Shown: in pieces, positions 1 to 9,713 of the stretch | How positions within the stretch are numbered: position 1 is the first letter of the stretch | Layout of the letters: each line of letters begins with the position of its first letter | Assembly (NCBI GenBank): GCA_023255285.1 | Contig: JALRIY010000007.1 | Location: forward strand, 1-26,725 | DNA: 26,725 nt | DNA from: Algoriphagus sp. | GTDB taxonomy: Bacteria > Bacteroidota > Bacteroidia > Cytophagales > Cyclobacteriaceae | Direction of reading: 5' to 3' | The notes under the pieces: generated by a model | What the model was told of the DNA's origin: nothing | Databases searched by the model: none | What the model saw: the letters and a program-made list of their open reading frames with translations, nothing else | Program-made: the position numbers and the translations under genes

Positions 1-1334
1 GTGGCTTACTCCCTTACTTTGAACTTCAGGGAGCTTTGTTTTTTGGAATAGAGGCGAAAGAGTTTCCTGAAGAATTTAGCATGCTTTTTCAGATTGAGAA
101 AAACAATGGTGGGTTTCACGGTGAAGCTCCAAAGCTAGATTGGTTTTACTTAGCAAATGATGAATGGAAAGCAATTAAACAAGAAGATATTTTGTTTGAT
201 TCCAGTTTTGGATTAACCAAGTCAGGCATCATCTCTTTTAAGAGTCCCAAGGATATTAATTTGAATAATTTGGTCATGCCTTCTACATTTTTTTGGATTT
301 GTTGCCGTACCAAGGATCAACTGCCAATGGCCAGTATTTTGTCAGGAGTTTACCCAAATGCTTTTTCTGCAACTGCAATTCTGGAGGAGGGGGTAATTCA
401 TGAGCCCGTTTTACCTGCATTTTCTGTGCAATCTTTTGAGCAAGACATTCCTGGACTCCTAGAAATAATTCAACCTTTAGCTTCTTCAGGAGGTAGAGCT
501 AAAGAAGGAAAGGCGAACTATTTTCAGCGTGTAAGTGAAAGTCTCAAGCATAAATTTAGAGCGGTTACCCAGTGGGATATCGAAAAAATGTTGCTTCAAG
601 AATTTGATTGGCTTGGATTCGTGAAAGTTTTTGGAAATTTTGGCAACGAAAGGTTTGTTGAATCAGGTAATCTAGTGGTGGTAGGAATGCCAAGGATTGA
701 AGATAAAAGTAGCTTTTACCTGCCTAAATTAAATCCTGGACAACTCAAGGAGATGGAGCTTTACTTGAAGCAAATTGTCAACCCCTTTATTAAATTTAAG
801 GTTATTACTCCCCAGTTTGAATACTTAATGATTAAAGGTAAAATTAAATTTACCTCACCAGAAACGGGACTTTTATTTAAAAGACTTTATGACGAACTCT
901 TAGAAGAAACCTGTCCTTGGTTTTTTGAGGACATTACTTCGGCTTTTGACCACCGAGAAACTAAGCGTGCGGAAATTTTAAATTTGATTACTTCCAGGTC
1001 TTATGTTAAATTTTTTACAAGTTTTTCTTTGGCACAGATGTATGAAAATGAACAAGGGGATTACCAATTTATAGATGGTGCTTTATTGGAAGATGGCATG
1101 GAGACAGTGACTATTGGCAAGCCTTGGTCCATTTTAGTTCCTTATCCATTGAAAAAGATTGAAATTGTGGAAGAGGAAAATTATTTGCCTGCTGAAGCAT
1201 TTGACTTGGAGGATATGGTGATAGGGGAAAATTTGATTATTACTTCGGAGAATATCGAACGTATCGAATATTCAAATACAGAAGTAAAGCAAGTAGAAGA
1301 CGATTCATTTTATCATTTTAATTTGAAATTTTAA
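1..1334 (+). CDS. Baseplate J-like eCIS protein (Afp11-type), C-terminal part, 5' truncated
   Basis: This is the C-terminal 443 residues of a baseplate wedge protein; the reading frame is open from base 3 and runs off the left edge. A TTG at 36 could be read as a start, but the frame continues upstream as GLLPYFELQGALFFGIE, which looks like normal protein, so I treat the gene as cut by the window. Hallmarks of Afp11/PVC11 J-type baseplate proteins are visible: a segment with W-Y-x-x-x-x-x-W, followed by a D-x-x-x-G-L-x-x-S-G-I-I beta element, then a K-H-x-x-R-A-V-T-x-W-D-I-E block and a V-x-x-P-x-F-E-Y strand pattern. In relatives this protein forms the baseplate around the tube and joins sheath to spike. 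The next gene starts 2 bp after its stop, so they are co-transcribed. The family call is from remembered motifs; I am fairly sure. Confidence 0.82.
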   Translation, partial: GLLPYFELQGALFFGIEAKEFPEEFSMLFQIEKNNGGFHGEAPKLDWFYLANDEWKAIKQEDILFDSSFGLTKSGIISFKSPKDINLNNLVMPSTFFWICCRTKDQLPMASILSGVYPNAFSATAILEEGVIHEPVLPAFSVQSFEQDIPGLLEIIQPLASSGGRAKEGKANYFQRVSESLKHKFRAVTQWDIEKMLLQEFDWLGFVKVFGNFGNERFVESGNLVVVGMPRIEDKSSFYLPKLNPGQLKEMELYLKQIVNPFIKFKVITPQFEYLMIKGKIKFTSPETGLLFKRLYDELLEETCPWFFEDITSAFDHRETKRAEILNLITSRSYVKFFTSFSLAQMYENEQGDYQFIDGALLEDGMETVTIGKPWSILVPYPLKKIEIVEEENYLPAEAFDLEDMVIGENLIITSENIERIEYSNTEVKQVEDDSFYHFNLKF

Positions 1335-1336
1335 TC

Positions 1337-2074
1337 ATGGCCTTACTAAATAGACAATCCTTAATCAATTATTTTAAAAAAGGTAGCGCCCCCACAGAGC
1401 GGCATTTTGCAGATTTGATTGAGTCTACAGTTAATATCGTGGATGATGGAATTTCTAGGGAAGGAGAAAATGGTTTTCGAATTACCCCTGTAGGTAGATC
1501 CAAGCGATTAATTTCTTTTTATAAAAATTTCAAGCAGGTTCATCCAGAATGGAGCATTAATTTGGATCCAGAACAGGCAGGAGGGCTAACATTTCAGGAA
1601 GAAGAAACCTCTCCTTTACTCGTTTTAAAAAATGGGGGTAGAGTTGGAGTAGGTGAAGATAATCCTAAATCCAAATTGGATGTAAATGGGGTAGTTACTG
1701 CAAAGGGTAGGGTAGGGTCGCTCCATGCAGGGGAAGTACCTGGGGATGGAAAGTGGTATTCAATTGTGGACCAGATTAAAGAACCTTGTGCGTTTGAAAT
1801 AATGGCTCGGGTAGATGGAGAAAAAGGAAGTGGTCGATATGCGCTTTCACATGTAATAGCATTAAATACATTTGGAGGTCCATTATCGCGTGGAAAAATA
1901 AACCAAACTTCTAGCTACTATGGCAGTTATTTCAATCGGTTGAAGTTTCGTTGGTCTGGAAGTTTGTATAATTATACCTTACAAGTTCGAACAGCTCGTC
2001 ATTATGGTTTGAACCCAACTTCTGGAGAAGCGTATCCAATTCGATATTCAATTGGGAGCTTATTGCCTCTTTAA
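1337..2074 (+). CDS. Tail-fibre-like protein inside the eCIS baseplate cluster
   Basis: A 245-aa protein without signal peptide. Residues 1-40 (LLNRQSLINYFKKGSAPTE followed by HFADLIEST) form a helical segment that I associate with Bacteroidota phage-tail and eCIS fibre proteins. Near residues 105-120 is the VGVGEDNPKSKLDVNG motif, a variant of the GIGT-x-x-P-x-x-K-L-D-V-x-G element found in trimeric fibres and adhesins of this phylum. The rest is beta-rich with a conserved-looking RLKFRWSGS strand, which suggests a C-terminal binding domain. Likely role: fibre or other surface appendage of the particle, possibly contacting the target cell. It lies between the two baseplate genes, whereas in Afp the fibre gene (afp13) follows afp12. 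The role is inferred from the motif and position. Confidence 0.65.
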   Translation: MALLNRQSLINYFKKGSAPTERHFADLIESTVNIVDDGISREGENGFRITPVGRSKRLISFYKNFKQVHPEWSINLDPEQAGGLTFQEEETSPLLVLKNGGRVGVGEDNPKSKLDVNGVVTAKGRVGSLHAGEVPGDGKWYSIVDQIKEPCAFEIMARVDGEKGSGRYALSHVIALNTFGGPLSRGKINQTSSYYGSYFNRLKFRWSGSLYNYTLQVRTARHYGLNPTSGEAYPIRYSIGSLLPL

Positions 2075-2101
2075 ACCAACCTTGTAAACATTCCAGCAAC
2101 T

Positions 2102-4885
2102 GTGTCTAATTTTATTCCAACCGAACATTCCGATAAACCTATATTGAGGTATGACCTTCTATTCGAAGAGGGACTAAAATATGCTCAAAAATATTCGGGA
2201 AAGATTTGGACTGATTACAACTACCATGATCCTGGAGTTACCTTCTTGGAATATTTGACCTATGCTCTCACAGATTTGGGGTATCGGACAAATTTTCCAA
2301 TTGAGGATCTTTTTTTGTTGGGTTCTGATAGCTTTGATTCTATAAAAGAAAATTTACTCTTTGGTCCTGCTACCATGTTTAGTTGTTCACCAATTACCGT
2401 GAATGATTACAGAAAATTGATAATTGATCGGATCAAATTGGTGGCAAATGCATGGGTTGTCCCCATTTTAAATCATAAAATGGGATTAAATGGTCTTTTT
2501 GAAATCTATATTGAATGTGCGGAAGATTTAAGTGATATCGAGCTAAATTACCTAAAAAAAGAGGTAACAGACCTTTTTTATGGGAATAGGTTGTTAGGAC
2601 ATGATCTTGAAGACGTTTATATACTAAAGAAAGTATACCTAAGTGTTGAAGGATCAATAAGTATTGAATCGGATGCCTTAGGTGAGCTAGTAATGGCAAA
2701 AATTTACGCTTCTTTAGATGCCTATATTAATCCGCAGGTTCAATTTCATGATCCAGTTAAACTTTGGAGAGAAGAAGGATTTTCCCCGGAAAAAGTATTT
2801 ACAGGTCCTTTGCCAAAGTATGGCTATATTTTTGAAGATGATTTAAACTCAAAATTAGATGCGGTTTATCTTTCACGGATAAAGGAGTTAATCTTAGGCG
2901 TGGAAGGAGTTAAAGAAATCCGAAGTCTACAATTATTTAAAAATGGACTTCCTGTATTTGACAATTTTGTTCAATTAGAAAAAACAGAATTTCCAAAAAT
3001 CCAGTACTTAGACGACTTAACCGAAAATTTTACAAGTAAACTCCAATTGGTAAAAAATTCTATTTCTTATGAGATAGACCCCATAATTACCAAACAATTA
3101 CTTTCTTCCGAAGTGTCTTCTAGCACTAAATTTTATTTTAAAGAGCTCAGTTACGAAGAAAATTTACCAAAGGGTAGATTTTCGTTAGACCAATTAAAAA
3201 ATCATTTTCCAATACACAATGAATTGCCACAATTTTTTGGTGTTGGTGACAATGGAATCTCAAAAAATTCTCCAAGGGAAATTCAAGCTTCTGCACTTCA
3301 AGTATCTGCATATCTATATTTTTTTGAACAAATAATGGCTTCTTATTTGGCACAATTAGGAGGCTTACGTATGCTTTTTTCTGTCAGTGATTTAAAACAA
3401 ACCTATTTTCACCAACTTCCTTTAGGGATTTCTGATTTAAAAAATATCTTAACAGATTTCAAACAATTAGAGGAGAGTTTGAATCAGGATTTTGAGAGAA
3501 AAGAAGAATTTATAAACCGAAGAAATCGAGTTTTAGACCATTTATTAGCAAGATTTGGAGAAAAATTAGATGAAGCAAGTTTGAAGAAAATTAGTAGGTC
3601 TAGTGTCCTAGATTCTAGTGAAAATTGGGGACTTACTGCTATTCAAACAAAGGTTAATTTATTAAAACAAATCATTGAATTAGGCAAAACAAAAGCCAAA
3701 GGATTTGATTTGAAGTCTGATAGGGTTTGGGATTGCGATAACATTTCAAGCTTAGAAAAGAAAATTGGGCTTTCTTTAGGCATTCAAGACTTAACTAAAA
3801 GGACGATTTCAGCTCCATTGATCAATCATTTTCAAATCGAACAACCCAAACAAGTAATCGGTGAATGGAACCTTTTGGATTTGAAATTGGAAACTAATTC
3901 TGGATTGGTGTACGCCCTTTCTGCAGAAAACTACAAAGATGGTACTGTTCATTTTTATGGAAAAGGAATTTCTCTAGTTAAAGAAATATTTGAATTAGTT
4001 ACACAAGAAAAGGGGCTTACCATCACTCAATCTAAAGATAAAGGCCAGACTTTTTTACTTCTAAAACAGCGTAATCTTGAATACTCTTCCTTGGTTTATC
4101 AAACTGATGCTATGGAAGATTGCATAAAAATCCGGAATAAAATAATTTCTACTATTACGGAATTAGATCTTCAATCTGAGGGATTTCACCTAGTCGAGAA
4201 TATTTTGCTCAGACCTATGGAATCCGTGTCTTACATATTTTCTTATTTAGATTCTGAGGGAGAGGAGTTTATTGAAGGACTTTACCCAAGTGATTTAGAG
4301 TTTCAGCGCTCATTAGGGGAAGATATTGCAGAATTTGGATTAGTAGTAGAGAATTACAGTGTGGTTGATACGGATGATTCTTTAAATTATTCTGTTTTGA
4401 TTTATAATTTCTCTCATGAGCCTGTTGCTCGTTTGAAAAATACTTTTAGTTCCAAACCAGGCGCAAAAAAAGCAATCGATCAATGTATCCGGTTTTTCCA
4501 GGAATTTAAATCTAAAAATATTTCTCCCGAGTCGGTTTTAGAGGTTAATCTTGTTGGGGGTGCCGGCCATGGATTCCCCGTTGATTTTCAATATTCTGAT
4601 ACTTTGAGTTTCATTTTCCCAGTTTGGCCTTCGCGGTTTCAAAAATTAGATTTTATCAATTACTTGAAAACATTAATTGGGGAAACCATTTTGGCCCATC
4701 AGTCTGCTAAAGTATATATGTTGAATCCGATCGAAATGTATCGCTTTGAAAATTTATATGCAGAGTGGTTGTTTTTAAAGAATCAAGATCAACAAGATTT
4801 TAAAAAAATTGATGTGCTCTCCCTCCAGTTAATTCAATTGTTAAGAAGCACACCATCTGTGTTTACAAACCAATCTGATGCCTAA
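2102..4885 (+). CDS. Afp12-like eCIS baseplate protein
   Basis: A 927-aa cytoplasmic protein. The start is a GTG at 2102; no in-frame ATG precedes it after the previous stop, and the N-terminus reads naturally from there. Residues about 35-70 hold the signature W-T-D-Y-N-Y-H-D-P-G-V-T-F-L-E-Y-L-T-Y-A-L-T-D-L-G-Y, a hallmark of Afp12/PVC12-type baseplate proteins, which pair with Afp11 to make the wedge ring. The remainder is mixed alpha/beta with no membrane segments. Its 3' end overlaps the tape-measure gene by 8 bp, so translation is probably coupled. Length is typical of the family (roughly 900-1000 aa). Identity rests on the N-terminal motif and the order baseplate - tape measure - AAA+. 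Confidence 0.85.
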   Translation: MSNFIPTEHSDKPILRYDLLFEEGLKYAQKYSGKIWTDYNYHDPGVTFLEYLTYALTDLGYRTNFPIEDLFLLGSDSFDSIKENLLFGPATMFSCSPITVNDYRKLIIDRIKLVANAWVVPILNHKMGLNGLFEIYIECAEDLSDIELNYLKKEVTDLFYGNRLLGHDLEDVYILKKVYLSVEGSISIESDALGELVMAKIYASLDAYINPQVQFHDPVKLWREEGFSPEKVFTGPLPKYGYIFEDDLNSKLDAVYLSRIKELILGVEGVKEIRSLQLFKNGLPVFDNFVQLEKTEFPKIQYLDDLTENFTSKLQLVKNSISYEIDPIITKQLLSSEVSSSTKFYFKELSYEENLPKGRFSLDQLKNHFPIHNELPQFFGVGDNGISKNSPREIQASALQVSAYLYFFEQIMASYLAQLGGLRMLFSVSDLKQTYFHQLPLGISDLKNILTDFKQLEESLNQDFERKEEFINRRNRVLDHLLARFGEKLDEASLKKISRSSVLDSSENWGLTAIQTKVNLLKQIIELGKTKAKGFDLKSDRVWDCDNISSLEKKIGLSLGIQDLTKRTISAPLINHFQIEQPKQVIGEWNLLDLKLETNSGLVYALSAENYKDGTVHFYGKGISLVKEIFELVTQEKGLTITQSKDKGQTFLLLKQRNLEYSSLVYQTDAMEDCIKIRNKIISTITELDLQSEGFHLVENILLRPMESVSYIFSYLDSEGEEFIEGLYPSDLEFQRSLGEDIAEFGLVVENYSVVDTDDSLNYSVLIYNFSHEPVARLKNTFSSKPGAKKAIDQCIRFFQEFKSKNISPESVLEVNLVGGAGHGFPVDFQYSDTLSFIFPVWPSRFQKLDFINYLKTLIGETILAHQSAKVYMLNPIEMYRFENLYAEWLFLKNQDQQDFKKIDVLSLQLIQLLRSTPSVFTNQSDA

Positions 4886-7800
4886 TCATGTAGTCAATTC
4901 TCTCAAATTTGAGATAAATGTAACTACCCAGTCCGATTTTGAGGAATTAGCAATGCAAGTTTCCGAATTGGCACAGAAAACAATTGCGGAGATCATTGAG
5001 AAAACTATTGAGGAACTTTATCCTAGGGCTGACCTTTTGGTTATAAAAAAACTTGAAATAGATTTAGGTGATTTACAATCCTCAAACTTAAGGGTTAATC
5101 TTGTAAAGAAATTTACAATCCAATTTTTTGAGGCCCTAAAAAAACACCTAGATACCACTGAATCTCAAATTACTAATCAGAAAGAACTACCTTTTTTAAT
5201 TCTGGATTCGTTTATTCAAACAGGAAGAAAACCTAGCTGGATACCTGGGAAAGGAGACTACTTAAATGATTTTTTCAAAAGTGCCTCACTTCAAAACTCT
5301 AAGAAATTAGTTGGCAAAATACGTCAGTACAGCAAAAATTCGACTCATAAAAAACGAATGTTGGAAGGCATCCCAGAAGAAGTTTTAGTGGATGTTTTAT
5401 TTGTTGAACAGCCCATTTCTCAGTTTATATCTTCTAAGGAAGTACTGCAAATTAAATCCATTTTTAGAAATCAGTTTAGGCATTTGGATGAAAGCTCTGT
5501 GGATAGGCTATTCAAAAATATGCTTTTGGAGTTATTACTTCATCCCCAAAAAATTAATCGCTGGTCTACCTTTCAACTGGTAGTTTTAGAGTCTCTTCAA
5601 CAATTAATAGGCATGGAATCACTCCAGATAAGTGAGGGGTCCTTACCTCAGATTGTATTAAAAGATCCTCAATCAAAAAGTGAACTAGTAGATCTTGATA
5701 CTACCTATATCAAGCAAATTGACAATAAATATTTAACTGCTAATCAAGAATTAGTAGCAAAATTTAAGTTTTTTCTTCTTAATGGGTATAGTCTACCAGA
5801 TCGACGTAGTTCATCTTATAGTTATAGAAATATTAATGCCCTTTTTGAAGCTTTATTAAATAGTGATTTGCTAGAATTAATTGCATTCCTACTTCAATAC
5901 GGAAAGGTAGCTAGCGTAAAAAGACGTTTTTTAGATCAAATTTCCCAGGATTTGGTTACAAAATTTTTCGGCTTAGTAGCTCCTGAAAAAAGAAAGTTGT
6001 TTGAGTGGGTGGGAGGTGTTTTTGATCAAGTCCAGGAGGAATACCAGCCTATCAATCAAACATTAATACAGGTCAAGAAGTCTTTAAATGAAATTACATT
6101 TGACTTATTCTTAAATAAAAATCTCAGCTCCATTTCAGATGAGAGTTACCTACGCTTATTATTTAAAAAAACAGCTCAAAAGTATGGAATAAGTTATAAA
6201 AAATTGCTTTTTCTGACTTTAAAGACCATTTCATTTGGTGAATTGAAAGGGAAGAATTTTGGGTTCGAAAAAACATTAATTAATTTATATTCTAAAGACT
6301 TTTTAAGAAAAAATCAATATTCGATTTCAGAATGGATCATGTATGCCAATGAAAATAGGGTGCCTATCACTTATTCCAAGTCTGAACAAAAAGAGGGTTG
6401 GACTTCTTTATTCCTTCAAATTTTCAAAAACTACCATGGATCTGTTACTAATGCAGCAAAAGATTGGTTAGCTAATAAAGACTTTGTAAAAGAGGGAAAA
6501 GAAGTGGGAGCTTCTGTAATGCAATTATGGGAAGCCTTTTCACACACTTTCCATATTCCTATTGGAGATTTTTTAATTCCCGTCCTTCTTGATAGAAGAG
6601 TTACTTCTGATTTTAATTTAGACGCTAAATCCTTTGTATTTTGGGTTAACCAGTACAAAATTTCAGGTATCTATTTCGATAAAGCCCCCAATGTTAAATT
6701 ATTTCTTGGGTTTTTGAATTTGAATAGGGATTTAGTTTCCGTAGAACTCCTTAAGAAGGTATTAATGGGCTTACCCGTGCCTTCTAAGGTAGATAAACAG
6801 TTACTCACAAAGCTGGTTCATTTAATTCGACCTGCACTTGCTTCCCATCTAGTACACTTACTTAATTGGTTAGCGGTTGAACTGAAGGAGAAAAAAGTAG
6901 ATTTTTTAGAACAGTCCATCTATCGTTGGCTATACAGCCAGCTCCTACTTTTACCCCAAAATCAACTGACAGTAATCCATTTAAAAAGGCTGATTATTGA
7001 CTATCTCAATTTAAAGCTAAGACCTATATCGAATTATTCTTTCCATTTAGCAAAGCCGGCGAGTGTTCGGATTTCTTCAAATTCCTCCCAAAAATCAGCC
7101 AATGTTTCCTCTAAAAGTATTGCTCTAATTTTTGAGATTTTAGGCTATAAGGAGATCTATGAGATCTTCAAGGAGGCCAAACGGTACAACGAAGAAATAT
7201 TGTTTCAAATGATGCTGACCAAATATGCATCCTCTTTTTATCAACTACTACTTCGAAATCGTTACAATTTGGAATTCCAAGACGCTGTTTTGGTTCAATC
7301 TCCAACTTGGTTAAAGAAACAACTTATTGATTTTTTGCTTCAAGAAAATTCTTTGGATTGGGTAGCTATCACCGCGTCTTACCGTACCTATTTTGAAGAC
7401 TCGGGTTGGATAAAATTAGAAGGACGAGCTTTAGAGAATTTTATTGAGAAAATTCTTTGGCATTATTTGTATGATAGCAGAGTATTAAATCGTGATGTAT
7501 TCTTTATTAAAACGCTACATCATGCTCATGAATCCAATTACCTAACTAAACGGTTTTGGAAAGATTTGGAGGATGTATTTTTTCAGGAAGTACAAAGAAT
7601 TGCTCCCTCGAAAAATCTCTTTATTCTTGATCTATTGAGGCTATCGGAATTGGAACAATTTTCTTATTTCAGCGCTATTTTACAGTTTAAAAAAACAAAA
7701 TATTCACTAACTCCTATTTTTGAAAGATTAGTTTATGAGTTTAAATTTCCTGGCGGGCATGATTTTGAAGGAAGCATTCCAGAGGAATTTGAAGCTTATA

Positions 7801-9713
7801 TTCAGCGGCTTGTTGTTGAAAATAAGCAAGAGTTTGTAGACTTTTTAAAACATGTTAAACCACAATTTTTAGGTTTAAGGTTTTTAAAACTTCTTGATAT
7901 AGGGAGTTTGGAAGTTTTAGTTCTCCATAGCCATAAGCAGTTAAGAATTCGAATTTCAATACGCCAAATACAAGAGGTTCTGAGAATTTTTAAAATTCAA
8001 GAGCCAAAGAAAATTTCCATTTTTTATTCCTCATGGCTACTAACTCTTCTAAAGATAAATTCGGTAGACCGGTCTACAATCCATTGGGTTAGCCAAATGG
8101 TAAAATTGATTTTCGAAAATAATTTAGTTCCAAATAGTCGACTAAGTGATTTAGTTTGGGAGAATAATGTAGTCAAGTCCTTTCAATGGAATGCTGGTGA
8201 AAGAATTGAATTTACAGCCGCATTAACTCAATTGGGCTTTGATTCGACTTCTTCTCCATTTACTTTGGTTTTTGAAAATGAGGAGCATATTCAAACTTAT
8301 TTTATGAACTTCCAGGATTCAAATTTGGCCAATTTAAAAGGGAGGATTTTTTTTTCTAGCTGGTTAGATTTATTCTTTGAGATAGCCTCTAAAACTGCAC
8401 TTATGGAATTTGTAGATTTATTTAGGGCTTCATTTTATTCCACTAAGGGGAGTACTATGTTTAAGTTCGAAAGATTTATGGATCAGTTTTTACTAATGAA
8501 GGAGGGAATTGCCTCTTTTCAAAAAGCTAGGGAGGATGAGCCGAAAAATTGGGCTATTTTCCAGGAGAATGCGCCTAGTTATTTTAGGGATTTGGAAGTG
8601 TCATTGGATACAAAATCAATAGGACTGGATTTATTCCAGGTATTCACTTATTTTTTACGATATGGTGTGCTTCCCAAAGGGTATGGGAGTTTAGTTGTAT
8701 TTAGTAAGCAACTAATGCAATTAAGTGGCAGTGAATTAATTCGGTATCGAGGTGTATTTTTTGCAGCCTTGAAATCAAGTGTCTACAAAAAGAATGTGAT
8801 CAAACTAGTTAAATTACTCGACGAAAAGTGGTTTTACAATTTGATTCATCCAATGCTAAATAAGGTATTAGAGCAATTGAATCAGGAAATTAAGCAGAAA
8901 ACAGGATCTAGTTTATTTACTGCTTTACGACTAAATCATACAGTAGAAAGAGTGTTATTTTTAATTGAAAGTGGTTATAAATCTTCTTTTGGATTTAAGG
9001 AGGCGACTGAATTAGTAGTTCCTCTGGTCGAACAGTGGGTAGTGTCTCAAAAGGTGGATGTAGTGCTGTCAGTTTTTGCTTCTGAGTCCAAAAAAACCAA
9101 TTTGCTTCTTGAAATCCAAAAATCGAGTAAGATTGTAAAGAAGGTTTTGGAAGAAGCCATTGAACAGCAAGAAGAAGTGGTTGAGGAAATACCAGAAGAA
9201 GTAGATTTGGGAGAAGGAGTGACAATTTATAATGCTGGAATGGTGTTGTGTTGGCCTTTTTTTGGTAGATTTTTTTCTGCCTTGGGATTGGTTGAAATGG
9301 GAAACTTTAAAGGGAAACAAGCTGAAGAGCGAGCCGTTCAATTGCTTCAATTCTTAACTACAGGTTTAAAAGAATTTGAGGAATGGGATCTTTCTTTGAA
9401 TAAAATTCTTTGTGGAGTTTCCTTAAATACGGTGATTTCCTCAACGATTGAACCCACAATTGAGGAAGAAGAACTTGTAAAAAAATTAATCAATGGAACA
9501 GTTTTTAATTGGGAGAAGATGAGAGGTACTAAGCTAGAGACATTTAGAGAGACTTTTTTAATGCGCGAAGGGCGATTGTACGAAAAAGATAATCGATGGG
9601 AATTATTTGTTGAGCGAAAAGCGTACGATGTATTGATGGATACGCTAACTTGGAATATTTCGATGATTAACTTAAGCTGGATGAAGAAAAGATTAACCGT
9701 ACAATGGAAATAA
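4878..9713 (+). CDS. Contractile injection system tape-measure protein (Afp14-type, CIS_TMP family)
   Basis: A 1611-aa, mostly helical protein thought to set tube length during assembly. The N-terminus (HVVNSLKFEINVTT and then LVIKKLEIDLGDL) is the characteristic CIS_TMP opening. The C-terminus is a near-textbook match to the same family: IYNAGMVLCWPFFGRFFSALGL at about 1450-1475, then R-A-V-Q-L-L-Q-F-L-T-T-G, LNKILCGV, FRETFLMREGRL and a terminal TWNISMINLSWMKKRL. The long centre is low in glycine and helical, the expected variable spacer, with Lys/Leu/Phe-rich repeats of similar size but no exact repeat that I can see. It overlaps the upstream gene by 8 bp and the AAA+ gene by 10 bp. No TM or signal peptide. 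The call is strong because both ends match. Confidence 0.92.
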   Translation: MPNHVVNSLKFEINVTTQSDFEELAMQVSELAQKTIAEIIEKTIEELYPRADLLVIKKLEIDLGDLQSSNLRVNLVKKFTIQFFEALKKHLDTTESQITNQKELPFLILDSFIQTGRKPSWIPGKGDYLNDFFKSASLQNSKKLVGKIRQYSKNSTHKKRMLEGIPEEVLVDVLFVEQPISQFISSKEVLQIKSIFRNQFRHLDESSVDRLFKNMLLELLLHPQKINRWSTFQLVVLESLQQLIGMESLQISEGSLPQIVLKDPQSKSELVDLDTTYIKQIDNKYLTANQELVAKFKFFLLNGYSLPDRRSSSYSYRNINALFEALLNSDLLELIAFLLQYGKVASVKRRFLDQISQDLVTKFFGLVAPEKRKLFEWVGGVFDQVQEEYQPINQTLIQVKKSLNEITFDLFLNKNLSSISDESYLRLLFKKTAQKYGISYKKLLFLTLKTISFGELKGKNFGFEKTLINLYSKDFLRKNQYSISEWIMYANENRVPITYSKSEQKEGWTSLFLQIFKNYHGSVTNAAKDWLANKDFVKEGKEVGASVMQLWEAFSHTFHIPIGDFLIPVLLDRRVTSDFNLDAKSFVFWVNQYKISGIYFDKAPNVKLFLGFLNLNRDLVSVELLKKVLMGLPVPSKVDKQLLTKLVHLIRPALASHLVHLLNWLAVELKEKKVDFLEQSIYRWLYSQLLLLPQNQLTVIHLKRLIIDYLNLKLRPISNYSFHLAKPASVRISSNSSQKSANVSSKSIALIFEILGYKEIYEIFKEAKRYNEEILFQMMLTKYASSFYQLLLRNRYNLEFQDAVLVQSPTWLKKQLIDFLLQENSLDWVAITASYRTYFEDSGWIKLEGRALENFIEKILWHYLYDSRVLNRDVFFIKTLHHAHESNYLTKRFWKDLEDVFFQEVQRIAPSKNLFILDLLRLSELEQFSYFSAILQFKKTKYSLTPIFERLVYEFKFPGGHDFEGSIPEEFEAYIQRLVVENKQEFVDFLKHVKPQFLGLRFLKLLDIGSLEVLVLHSHKQLRIRISIRQIQEVLRIFKIQEPKKISIFYSSWLLTLLKINSVDRSTIHWVSQMVKLIFENNLVPNSRLSDLVWENNVVKSFQWNAGERIEFTAALTQLGFDSTSSPFTLVFENEEHIQTYFMNFQDSNLANLKGRIFFSSWLDLFFEIASKTALMEFVDLFRASFYSTKGSTMFKFERFMDQFLLMKEGIASFQKAREDEPKNWAIFQENAPSYFRDLEVSLDTKSIGLDLFQVFTYFLRYGVLPKGYGSLVVFSKQLMQLSGSELIRYRGVFFAALKSSVYKKNVIKLVKLLDEKWFYNLIHPMLNKVLEQLNQEIKQKTGSSLFTALRLNHTVERVLFLIESGYKSSFGFKEATELVVPLVEQWVVSQKVDVVLSVFASESKKTNLLLEIQKSSKIVKKVLEEAIEQQEEVVEEIPEEVDLGEGVTIYNAGMVLCWPFFGRFFSALGLVEMGNFKGKQAEERAVQLLQFLTTGLKEFEEWDLSLNKILCGVSLNTVISSTIEPTIEEEELVKKLINGTVFNWEKMRGTKLETFRETFLMREGRLYEKDNRWELFVERKAYDVLMDTLTWNISMINLSWMKKRLTVQWK

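Noticed and set aside
36..1334. TTG at 36 as the true start of the first gene
   Set aside because: The frame is open back to base 3 and reads as normal protein there, so the gene is cut by the window edge.
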